A stretch of DNA of 6,076 bases from Methylobacterium sp. (GTDB lineage: Bacteria; Pseudomonadota; Alphaproteobacteria; Rhizobiales; Beijerinckiaceae): positions 1-6,076 of the forward strand of contig JAJKJG010000021.1 of assembly GCA_021154065.1 (NCBI GenBank). Reading direction: 5' to 3'. The stretch's first letter is position 1, and each line of letters starts with the position of its first letter. Below the pieces are notes generated by a model, which saw nothing but the letters and a program-made list of their open reading frames with translations, did not search any database and was not told the DNA's origin. Shown here one piece after another: positions 1 through 5,366 of this stretch. A program made the translations under genes and the position numbers.

Positions 1-24
1 CCGCGCACCTCGAAGTGCGATTGA
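1..24 (+). CDS. Possible 3' end of an upstream gene (last seven codons)
   Basis: Frame 1 reads Pro-Arg-Thr-Ser-Lys-Cys-Asp and then TGA at 22-24. A palindromic intergenic repeat begins 14 bases later, which is where such repeats usually sit after a gene. Seven codons are too few to name a product. In operons of this type the periplasmic solute-binding protein often lies next to the ATPase, so that is one candidate, but nothing in the sequence shows it. The stop could equally be a chance one. Confidence 0.22.
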   Translation, partial: PRTSKCD

Positions 25-37
25 GCCCTCCCGCGCC

Positions 38-174
38 GGTCATCCCGGAAGCCGCGGCACGCGGCTATCCGGGACCCACAAGGGCGACGCTCGGCGCCAT
101 GGATTCCGGCTCTTCGCGGAGTTTATCCTGGGGCCGGCCGAAGGCCGGCACCGAGGGCTTCGGCCGGGATGACC
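38..174. repeat. Composite intergenic palindromic repeat, copy 1
   Basis: The outer ends are a perfect 11-base inverted repeat: GGTCATCCCGG at 38-48 and CCGGGATGACC at 164-174. Inside are further hairpins. TCCCGG (43-48) pairs with CCGGGA (69-74) around an inner stem of GCCGC (51-55) with GCGGC (61-65). A perfect 7-base stem, GCCGGCC (133-139) with GGCCGGC (143-149), has a GAA loop. The segments 39-79 and 101-117 match the second copy at 3213-3251 and 3277-3293. The stretch from about 120 to 160 (starting AGTTTATCCT) has no counterpart in copy 2 and looks like an extra module. Similar GTCATCCCGG-type dispersed palindromes are common between genes in Hyphomicrobiales; membership of a named family was not tested. 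The right end overlaps the start of the next gene. Confidence 0.8.
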
Positions 175-918
175 CTGCTGTCTGATCCGCCCATCCTCCA
201 GGTCCGCGGCCTCGTGAAGCGCTTCGGCGCGCTCGAGGTGCTGAAGGGGATCGACTTCGCGGTTGCCGCGCAGGAGCTCGTCTTCGTGATCGGCCCGTCG
301 GGCTCCGGCAAGAGCACGCTCCTGCGCTGCTGCAACCGGCTCGAGGAGCCGGACGGCGGGTCGATCCGCGTCGACGGCGTCGATCTGATGGATCGGAAAT
401 GCGACATCAACGCCATGCGCCGCCGCATCGGCATGGTGTTCCAGTCCTTCAACCTCTATCCGCACATGACGGCGCTCGGGAACGTCACGCTGGCGCTGCG
501 CAAGGTCATCGGCAGGAGCCGGCGGGAAGCCGACGAGATCGGGCGCGCCGCGCTCGAGCAGGTCGGGCTCGCCGACAAGGCCGGCGCCTATCCGGCCGAG
601 CTCTCGGGCGGCCAGCAGCAGCGGGTCGCGATCGCCCGCGCGCTTTCGCTCGAGCCGAAGATCATGCTCTTCGACGAGCCGACCTCGGCGCTCGATCCCG
701 AGCTCGTCGGCTCGGTGCTTGCCGTCATGCGCGACATGCGCCGCGCCGGCATGACCATGGTCGTCGTCTCGCACGAGATGCGCTTCGCGCGCGAGGCGGC
801 GGACCGCGTCATTTTCATGGAGGCGGGACGCATCGTCGAGGAGGGGCCGCCGGAGCGGATCTTTTCGGCGCCGGAGAACGCCCGCACGCGGGCTTTCGTG
901 GCGGAGATCGCAAGGTGA
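169..918 (+). CDS. Polar amino acid ABC transporter, ATP-binding protein (GlnQ/HisP type)
   Basis: This is a cytoplasmic ATPase of 249 residues that would power import of an amino acid through the two permeases encoded next. All nucleotide-binding motifs are intact: Walker [10 protein letters not shown] (42-50), Q-loop Gln92, signature LSGGQ (145-149), Walker B IMLFDE (165-170), SALD D-loop (173-176) and switch His202. The length and the C-terminal RTRAFVAEI fit the PAAT family (GlnQ, HisP, AapP), whose members are about 240-260 residues. The ATG at 169 lies inside the right end of the palindromic repeat, with only a weak GAGGG (153-157) ahead of it. Conserved family sequence begins near residue 9, and no better ATG or GTG exists before it, so this start is likely. 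The stop overlaps the next GTG by four bases. The substrate cannot be read from the ATPase; D-amino acids are possible from context. Confidence 0.93.
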   Translation: MTLLSDPPILQVRGLVKRFGALEVLKGIDFAVAAQELVFVIGPSGSGKSTLLRCCNRLEEPDGGSIRVDGVDLMDRKCDINAMRRRIGMVFQSFNLYPHMTALGNVTLALRKVIGRSRREADEIGRAALEQVGLADKAGAYPAELSGGQQQRVAIARALSLEPKIMLFDEPTSALDPELVGSVLAVMRDMRRAGMTMVVVSHEMRFAREAADRVIFMEAGRIVEEGPPERIFSAPENARTRAFVAEIAR

Positions 919-1598
919 CTCCCCTCGAGCGCTTCGTCGACACCTTCCTCAACCCGCGCCTGATGGCGCGGTATTGGCCTGACATCGCGCAAGGCATGCT
1001 GGTGACGGTCGAGATCGCGCTTGCGGTCGTCGTCACCGGCGTAGCCCTCGGGCTCGGCCTCGCCGTGCTGCGCAGCTATCGCGTCAGGCCCGTCAACGCG
1101 CTCATCGTCGTGTTCGTCGACGTGTTCCGCGCCCTGCCGCCGCTGGTGCTGATCCTCATCATCTATTTCGGCCTGCCGAGCATCGGCCTGAACCTCTCCT
1201 CATATGCCGTGCTGTGGCTCGTGCTCTCGCTCGTGCTTGGCGCCTTCGCCGAGGAGATCTTCTGGGCCGGCATTCTCTCGGTCCGTAAGGGGCAATGGGA
1301 TGCGGCGCGCTCCACCGGCCTCGGCTTCGGCCGGACGCTCCTCTACGTCGTGCTGCCGCTGGCGGTGAGGCTTGCCGTGCCGCCGCTGACGAACCGTACC
1401 ATCGCCATCAGCAAGAATACCGCGCTCGGCACCGTCATCGGCGTCGGTGAGATCATCAACCAGGCCCAGACCGCGGTGTCGTTCTCAGGCAACGCCACGC
1501 CGCTGATGATGGGGGCTGCCGCCTACATCGTTGTGTTCATCCCGGTGGTTCTCATCGGCGCGCATGTCGAGCGCCGCTTCGCGTGGCGGCGGGCCTGA
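915..1598 (+). CDS. Polar amino acid ABC transporter, permease 1 (HisQ/HisM/GlnP family)
   Basis: This is an inner-membrane permease of 227 residues, one half of the translocation channel. The open frame extends far upstream, but GTG at 915 is the best start: it overlaps the ATPase stop in GTGA and has GGAG (903-906) eight bases before it. Hydrophobic segments lie at about 31-52, 60-86, 97-112, 142-158 and 197-217. The EAA loop that docks to the ATPase is clear at about 113-139 ([10 protein letters not shown]...[12 protein letters not shown]). The arginine-leucine-proline-proline motif FRALPP at 71-76 is typical of this family. The length matches the short GlnP/HisQ type and lacks the long N-terminal extension of AapQ/BztB. 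It is clearly paralogous to the next gene, which suggests a heterodimeric channel. Confidence 0.92.
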   Translation: MTPLERFVDTFLNPRLMARYWPDIAQGMLVTVEIALAVVVTGVALGLGLAVLRSYRVRPVNALIVVFVDVFRALPPLVLILIIYFGLPSIGLNLSSYAVLWLVLSLVLGAFAEEIFWAGILSVRKGQWDAARSTGLGFGRTLLYVVLPLAVRLAVPPLTNRTIAISKNTALGTVIGVGEIINQAQTAVSFSGNATPLMMGAAAYIVVFIPVVLIGAHVERRFAWRRA

Positions 1599-2263
1599 TG
1601 GACGTCTTCCTGCACCAGTTCCTCAACCTGGAGATCATGCGCCAGGCCTGGCCGATCATCTTCAAGGGCCTGCAGATGACGGCCCTGCTCTGCCTCGCCG
1701 TGATCCCGCTCGGGCTTGCGGGCGGGCTGGTGCTGGCGGTCGCGAGCCTGTCGGGCAGCGCGGTCCTCCGCGGCGCCGTCAAGGGCCTGATCGACCTTTT
1801 CCGGGCGCTGCCGCCGCTCGTCCTCCTGATCCTGATATATTCCGGCCTGCCCTTCGCCGGCCTGAACCTCTCGCCCTTCGCGGCGGTATGCCTCGCCTTC
1901 ACGCTGAACACCTCGAGCTTCTACGGCGAGATCTACCGGGCCGGCATCGAATCGATCGGCCGCGGCCAGTGGGAGGCGGCGCGCTCGACAGGCCTTGGCG
2001 CCGGCCGCACCTTCGCCCATGTGATCCTGCCGCAGGCGGTCCGCAACGTCCTGCCGGACCTCGTCTCGAACACCGTCGAGGTCGTGAAGCTCACCTCGAT
2101 CGCCAGCGTGGTGTCCTTCACCGAACTCCTGTATGCCGCCGACATGGCGCGATCGGTGACCTTCAACACCTCGCCGATCGTGCTTGCGGCGGCGATCTAT
2201 TTGGTGCTCCTGTGGCCCGTGGTCCGGCTGATGAGCCGGCTCGAGCACCGGGTCGCGGCATGA
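1598..2263 (+). CDS. Polar amino acid ABC transporter, permease 2 (HisQ/HisM/GlnP family)
   Basis: This is the partner inner-membrane permease, 221 residues from ATG at 1598. That ATG shares its A with the preceding TGA stop (TGATG), which indicates translational coupling. An in-frame GTG at 1583 would add five residues but is less likely. Hydrophobic segments lie at about 27-51, 59-83, 94-108 and 193-211. The EAA loop spans about 109-136 (YGEIYRAGIES...[12 protein letters not shown]) and FRALPP recurs at 68-73. Many positions match permease 1, including GLPxxGLNLS after the second hydrophobic block and ILPQAVRNVLP after the EAA loop. The pair most likely arose by duplication, as in HisQ/HisM. 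No periplasmic binding protein follows; the next gene is an enzyme. Confidence 0.92.
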   Translation: MDVFLHQFLNLEIMRQAWPIIFKGLQMTALLCLAVIPLGLAGGLVLAVASLSGSAVLRGAVKGLIDLFRALPPLVLLILIYSGLPFAGLNLSPFAAVCLAFTLNTSSFYGEIYRAGIESIGRGQWEAARSTGLGAGRTFAHVILPQAVRNVLPDLVSNTVEVVKLTSIASVVSFTELLYAADMARSVTFNTSPIVLAAAIYLVLLWPVVRLMSRLEHRVAA

Positions 2264-2296
2264 TCAGCATGTCCGCACGATCGTCATCATGACCGG

Positions 2297-2315
2297 GCGC
2301 CCCGCACAGGGGCGC
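2297..2315 (+). terminator. GC hairpin between permease 2 and the aminotransferase gene (weak terminator or processing element)
   Basis: GCGCCCC (2297-2303) and GGGGCGC (2309-2315) form a perfect 7-base stem with a 5-base loop GCACA. Only three T residues (2317-2319) follow, so it is a poor intrinsic terminator. It may reduce read-through or stabilise the upstream mRNA. It ends five bases before the Shine-Dalgarno sequence of the next gene, so it could also affect translation initiation there. Confidence 0.45.
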
Positions 2316-2320
2316 GTTTC

Positions 2321-2327
2321 GAGGAAG
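2321..2327 (+). promoter_or_regulatory. Ribosome binding site of the aminotransferase gene
   Basis: GAGGAAG lies five bases before ATG at 2333 and fixes that start. It is the strongest Shine-Dalgarno match in the window and suggests independent, efficient initiation rather than coupling to the permease gene 69 bases upstream. Confidence 0.7.
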
Positions 2328-2332
2328 ACGCC

Positions 2333-3193
2333 ATGTCGCGCATCGTTTTCATCAACGGCTCCTTCGTCCCTTTCGAGGAGGCCAAGGTTCCGATCATGGA
2401 CCGCGGCTTCCTGTTCGCCGACGGCATCTACGAGGTCAGCGCGGTGCTGAACTCGCGCCTCGTCGACAACGACGCGCACCTCGCCCGGCTCGAACGCTCG
2501 CTGAAGGAGATCCGCATCCCGAATCCCTACACGGCGGCCGAGTGGACGCGGCTCGAGGAGGAGCTCGTGCGCCGCAACGGCCTCGTCGAGGGCACGGTCT
2601 ACATGGAGGTGACGCGCGGCGTCGCCGAGCGCGAGTTCGCCTTCCCGGCCGGCGCCAAGCCGACGGTCGTGATGTTCACGCAGGTCAAGAACATCTCGCG
2701 CTCGCCAGCGGCGGAGGTGGGCGTCGCGGTGGTCACGGTCGAGGATCTGCGCTGGAAGCGGCGCGACATCAAGTCGGTCGCGCTGCTTGCGCAGGTGCTG
2801 GCGAAGCAGGCCGCCGCCGAGGCCGGTGTCGCGGAGGCCTGGATGGTCGAGGACGGCCATGTCACCGAGGGCTCGTCGTCGACGGCCTTCATCATCACCA
2901 AGGACGGGCGCATCGTGACGCGCCCGCTGTCGAATGCGGTCTTGCCCGGCATCACGCGGCAGTCGGTGCTGCGGCTCGCCGAGGAGAACGGCTTGAGGAT
3001 CGAGGAGCGGTCGTTCACGGTTGCGGAGGCGCACGAGGCCGCCGAGGCCTTCCTGACCAGCGCCTCGAGCTTCGTCATGCCGATCGTCGCGATCGACGGC
3101 AGGGCGGTCGGCAACGGCAAGCCCGGCGCCCTGACCCGCCGCTTGCGCCAGCTCTACCTCACGCTCGCCGGCGCGCCGGCGAAGGCTGCTTGA
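2333..3193 (+). CDS. dat: D-amino acid aminotransferase (fold type IV PLP enzyme)
   Basis: This is a predicted cytoplasmic PLP enzyme of 286 residues that transfers an amino group between D-amino acids (classically D-alanine) and 2-oxo acids such as 2-oxoglutarate. It resembles Bacillus D-AAT from end to end. Matching features are DRGFLFADGIYEV (23-35, with Tyr33 equivalent to Tyr31), RWKRRDIKS with catalytic Lys147 (Lys145), VTEGSSS with Glu179 (Glu177) and the PLP-phosphate loop LPGITR (204-209). Length and start agree with the family, and a good GAGGAAG precedes the ATG. One difference stands out: the Bacillus carboxylate-binding pair Arg98-x-His100 aligns with Arg100-x-Phe102. The neighbouring amino acid importer and the downstream N-carbamoyl-D-amino acid hydrolase support a role in D-amino acid use. 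Alternatives are supply of D-glutamate for peptidoglycan, or a related branched-chain or (R)-amine transaminase; the close D-AAT resemblance makes these less likely. Confidence 0.9.
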   Translation: MSRIVFINGSFVPFEEAKVPIMDRGFLFADGIYEVSAVLNSRLVDNDAHLARLERSLKEIRIPNPYTAAEWTRLEEELVRRNGLVEGTVYMEVTRGVAEREFAFPAGAKPTVVMFTQVKNISRSPAAEVGVAVVTVEDLRWKRRDIKSVALLAQVLAKQAAAEAGVAEAWMVEDGHVTEGSSSTAFIITKDGRIVTRPLSNAVLPGITRQSVLRLAEENGLRIEERSFTVAEAHEAAEAFLTSASSFVMPIVAIDGRAVGNGKPGALTRRLRQLYLTLAGAPAKAA

Positions 3194-3210
3194 TTATTCC
3201 GTAAAACACG

Positions 3211-3314
3211 CCGTCATCCCGGACGCGCCGCAGGCGCGAGCCGGGATCCACGGCCCCGCACCGTGCGGCGGGAAATGGGTCCCGGCTCTCCGCTTCGCTG
3301 CGGCCCGGATGATC
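3211..3314. repeat. Intergenic palindromic repeat, copy 2
   Basis: This copy fills most of the 137-base gap between the aminotransferase and hydrolase genes. Its left arm is a near-perfect hairpin: ATCCCGG (3216-3222) pairs with CCGGGAT (3241-3247), with an inner stem of GCGCC (3225-3229) and GGCGC (3233-3237) and a GCA loop. The right arm (3277-3314) carries GGGTCCCGGCTCTCCGC and ends in CCCGGATGATC, which is an imperfect inverted match to the left end CGTCATCCCGG. It shares its left module (39-79) and its GGxTyCCGGCTCTyCGC block (101-117) with the repeat at 38-174. It ends a few bases before the ribosome binding site of the hydrolase gene. Transcribed, it would fold strongly and could limit read-through or protect the upstream message; no T-run marks a classical terminator. 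Confidence 0.8.
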
Positions 3315-3318
3315 TGGT

Positions 3319-3325
3319 AGAGGGA
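3319..3325 (+). promoter_or_regulatory. Ribosome binding site of the N-carbamoyl-D-amino acid hydrolase gene
   Basis: AGAGGGA is followed by a five-base spacer and ATG at 3331, which supports that start. It begins only four bases after the palindromic repeat ends, so folding of the repeat could influence access to it. Confidence 0.65.
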
Positions 3326-3330
3326 CAACC

Positions 3331-4257
3331 ATGCGCAACGTCCGCGTCGCCGCCGCCCAGCTCGGGCCGATCCAGAAGGACGACAGCCGCCAGGTCGTCG
3401 TCGCCCGCATGGTCGAGCTGATGGATCAGGCGGCCGCGCAGAAGGCCGACCTCATCGTCTATCCGGAGCTTGCGCTGACCACCTTCTTCCCGCGCTGGCA
3501 TTACGAGGACCGCGCCGAGGCCGATTTCTGGTTCGAGCGCGAGATGCCGAATGCGGCGACGCGGCCGCTGTTCGAGCGCGCCATGAAGCACGGCATGGCG
3601 ATGTCCTTCGGCTTTGCCGAGCTGACGCCCGAGGGGCGCCATTTCAACACCTCGATTCTCGTCGACCGCGACGGGACCATCGTCGGCCGCTACCGCAAGG
3701 TGCACCTGCCGGGCCATGCCGAATACGACCCTGAGCGCAGCCATCAGCATCTGGAGAAGCGCTATTTCGAGCCCGGCGACCTCGGCTTCCCGGTCTGGCG
3801 CATGCTCGACGGCGTCCTCGGCATGTGCATCTGCAACGACCGCCGCTGGCCCGAGACCTACCGCGTCATGGGGCTGCAAGGCGTCGAGATGATCGTGCTC
3901 GGCTTCAACACGCCGTCGGTGAACTCGCAGCGCGGCGGCGAGCGCATCGAGAAGCGCATGTTCCACCATCGCCTGTCGCTCCAGGCCGGGGCCTACCAGA
4001 ATTCCGCCTGGGTCGTCGCCGTCGCCAAGGCCGGCACCGAGGACGGGCATCACTGCATGGGCGGCACCTGCATCGTGAACCCGGACGGCGAGATCGTCGC
4101 CGAGCTCGAGGGCGAGGAGGACGCCATCCTGGTGCACGACTGCGATCTCGACGCGACCCGGTTCGGCAAGGCGACGGTGTTCGACTTCCAAAGGCACCGC
4201 CGGATCGAGCACTACGGGCGCATCACAGCGCAGGTCGGGGCCGAGCCGCCCGAGTGA
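3331..4257 (+). CDS. N-carbamoyl-D-amino acid amidohydrolase (D-carbamoylase, nitrilase superfamily)
   Basis: This cytoplasmic enzyme of 308 residues would hydrolyse N-carbamoyl-D-amino acids to the D-amino acid, CO2 and ammonia, the last step of D-hydantoin breakdown. The nitrilase-type triad is present: Glu46 in YPELALTTFFPRWH, Lys123 in YRKVHLPGH and Cys168 in CICNDRRWPE. These correspond to Glu47, Lys127 and Cys172 of the Agrobacterium enzyme (about 304 residues). Other signature blocks of D-carbamoylases are HLEKRYFEPGDLGFPV (140-155), the two arginines after the catalytic Cys-Asn-Asp (171-172), FHHRLSLQAGAYQN and the C-terminal FDFQRHRRIEHYG. A second cysteine, Cys166, sits two residues before the nucleophile. 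No signal peptide is visible. The gene is followed after 8 bases by a permease gene, so it is probably in one operon with a BMP-type importer. Another carbamoyl amidase specificity is possible but less likely. Confidence 0.92.
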   Translation: MRNVRVAAAQLGPIQKDDSRQVVVARMVELMDQAAAQKADLIVYPELALTTFFPRWHYEDRAEADFWFEREMPNAATRPLFERAMKHGMAMSFGFAELTPEGRHFNTSILVDRDGTIVGRYRKVHLPGHAEYDPERSHQHLEKRYFEPGDLGFPVWRMLDGVLGMCICNDRRWPETYRVMGLQGVEMIVLGFNTPSVNSQRGGERIEKRMFHHRLSLQAGAYQNSAWVVAVAKAGTEDGHHCMGGTCIVNPDGEIVAELEGEEDAILVHDCDLDATRFGKATVFDFQRHRRIEHYGRITAQVGAEPPE

Positions 4258-4265
4258 TCGCTTAA

Positions 4266-5366
4266 GTGACCGCGACGGAGCTGCCGCGCCTCGCCGACCT
4301 TGCCCTCGTCCCGGCGGCGGCGGTCGCAGCCGCCTTCCTGATCGCCGGGCTCGTGGTGCTCGGCATCGGCGAGAACCCGCTCACCGCGACGCGGCTCCTG
4401 ATCGTGGGCAGCCTCGGCTCGGGCGAGGCGCTCGGCTTCACGCTGTTCTACGCCACGAATTTCATCTTCACCGGCCTTGCGGTCGCGGTCGCCTACCATG
4501 CCGGGCTGTTCAACATCGGCGGCGAGGGGCAGGCGACGATCGCCGGCCTAGGCGCGACGCTCGTCTGCCTCAACCTCGGCGCCCTGCCCGGCCTGCTCCT
4601 GGTCCCGCTCGGGATCGCCGGCGCGGCGCTCTTCGGCGCCGCCTGGGCGTTCCTGCCCGGCTGGCTGCAGGCAAGGCGCGGCAGCCACGTCGTGATCACG
4701 ACGATCATGTTCAACTGGCTCGCGAGCGTGCTGATGGTCTACGTGCTCGTGAATATCCTGCGCCAGGCGGGCTCGATGAACCCGGAGAGCCGCGGCTTTC
4801 CGGAGCACGCCCGCATCCCTTTCATGCACGAGGTGCTGGGCGACCTCGGAATAGCGGTCCAGCCGTCGCAGCTCAACCTGTCGCTCGTGCTGGCGCTCGC
4901 CGCCGCCTTCGGCGTCTGGCTCCTGATCTACCGCTCGCGCCTCGGCTACGCGATCCGCGTCGTCGGCCAGAACCCGAGCGCCGCGCTCTACGCCGGCATC
5001 TCGCCGGCGCGGATCACGGTGATCGCCATGGTCCTCTCCGGCGGGCTCGCCGGCGGCCTCGCGGTCAACGAGCTCATGGGCTACCAGCACCGGCTCATCC
5101 TCGAGTTCAGCGCCGGCTACGGCTTCGTCGGCATCGCGGTCGCCCTCATGGGCCGCGCTCATCCGGCCGGGATCGTTCTCGCCTCGCTGCTCTTCGGCAT
5201 GCTGTACCAGGGCGGCGCCGAGCTCGCCTTCGAGCAGCCGCGCATCACCCGCGACATGGTGGTCGTCATCGGCGGCATCGTGGTGCTGTTCGTCGGCGCC
5301 CTCGACCGGCTCTTCCGCCGCCTCGTCGTGCACATGATCGCGGCCGCGCGCCCGGCGAGCGGCTAG
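4266..5366 (+). CDS. BMP/nucleoside-type ABC transporter permease 1 (BPD_transp_2; YufP/NupP-like)
   Basis: This multi-pass inner-membrane protein of 366 residues is the larger permease of an importer of the kind that carries nucleosides and, in some relatives, other small ring compounds. Family marks are GLFNIGGEGQ (80-89), GSHVVITTIMFNW (139-151), GYAIRVVGQNP (227-237) and GYGFVGIAVALMG (284-296). Hydrophobic segments include about 13-35, 58-78, 90-131, 142-164, 203-222, 250-268, 286-313 and 331-346. The length fits YufP/NupP (about 350). The start is GTG at 4266, eight bases after the hydrolase stop; no clear Shine-Dalgarno is present, and the next GTGs fall inside the first membrane segment. 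The stop TAG overlaps the next GTG by one base. The adjoining hydrolase suggests hydantoin, dihydropyrimidine or N-carbamoyl amino acid as cargo; that is inference. Confidence 0.88.
   Translation: MTATELPRLADLALVPAAAVAAAFLIAGLVVLGIGENPLTATRLLIVGSLGSGEALGFTLFYATNFIFTGLAVAVAYHAGLFNIGGEGQATIAGLGATLVCLNLGALPGLLLVPLGIAGAALFGAAWAFLPGWLQARRGSHVVITTIMFNWLASVLMVYVLVNILRQAGSMNPESRGFPEHARIPFMHEVLGDLGIAVQPSQLNLSLVLALAAAFGVWLLIYRSRLGYAIRVVGQNPSAALYAGISPARITVIAMVLSGGLAGGLAVNELMGYQHRLILEFSAGYGFVGIAVALMGRAHPAGIVLASLLFGMLYQGGAELAFEQPRITRDMVVVIGGIVVLFVGALDRLFRRLVVHMIAAARPASG

Noticed and set aside
399..914. Upstream extension of the permease 1 frame through the ATPase gene
   Set aside because: The extension reads as Arg/His/Gly-rich out-of-frame sequence. 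The GTG at 915 with GGAG upstream and the GTGA overlap gives a normal permease N-terminus.
1523..2248. Minus-strand open frames over permease 2, and a similar one at 4548-5333 over the BMP-type permease
   Set aside because: Both lie opposite well-supported membrane proteins and have the polar, Arg/Asp/His/Glu-rich composition typical of antisense to hydrophobic GC-rich genes.
2260..2292. Ten-codon open frame starting in ATGA overlap with the permease 2 stop (MISMSARSSS)
   Set aside because: It is too short and has no ribosome binding site of note. Nothing in its codons suggests a leader peptide controlling the next gene.
2283..2293. Small palindrome GTCATcATGAC as an operator
   Set aside because: The arms are only five bases, there is no second copy at a promoter-like spacing, and no regulator gene is in the window. 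It is kept only as a side remark.
2264..3034. Minus-strand open frame of 256 codons opposite the aminotransferase gene
   Set aside because: It is antisense to a strongly recognised D-aminotransferase, with Arg/Asp/His-rich shadow composition and no domain.
3190..3212. AT-richer stretch after the aminotransferase stop as a promoter for the hydrolase operon
   Set aside because: A TTGATT-like hexamer is present but no acceptable -10 box lies at 16-18 bases; the sequence there is already the GC-rich repeat.
3214..4212. Long open frame (332 codons) on the minus strand opposite the hydrolase gene
   Set aside because: It is the antisense shadow of a clear nitrilase-family gene. The translation is low-complexity (rich in Arg, Ala, His, Asp) with no recognisable domain, as expected in high-GC coding DNA.
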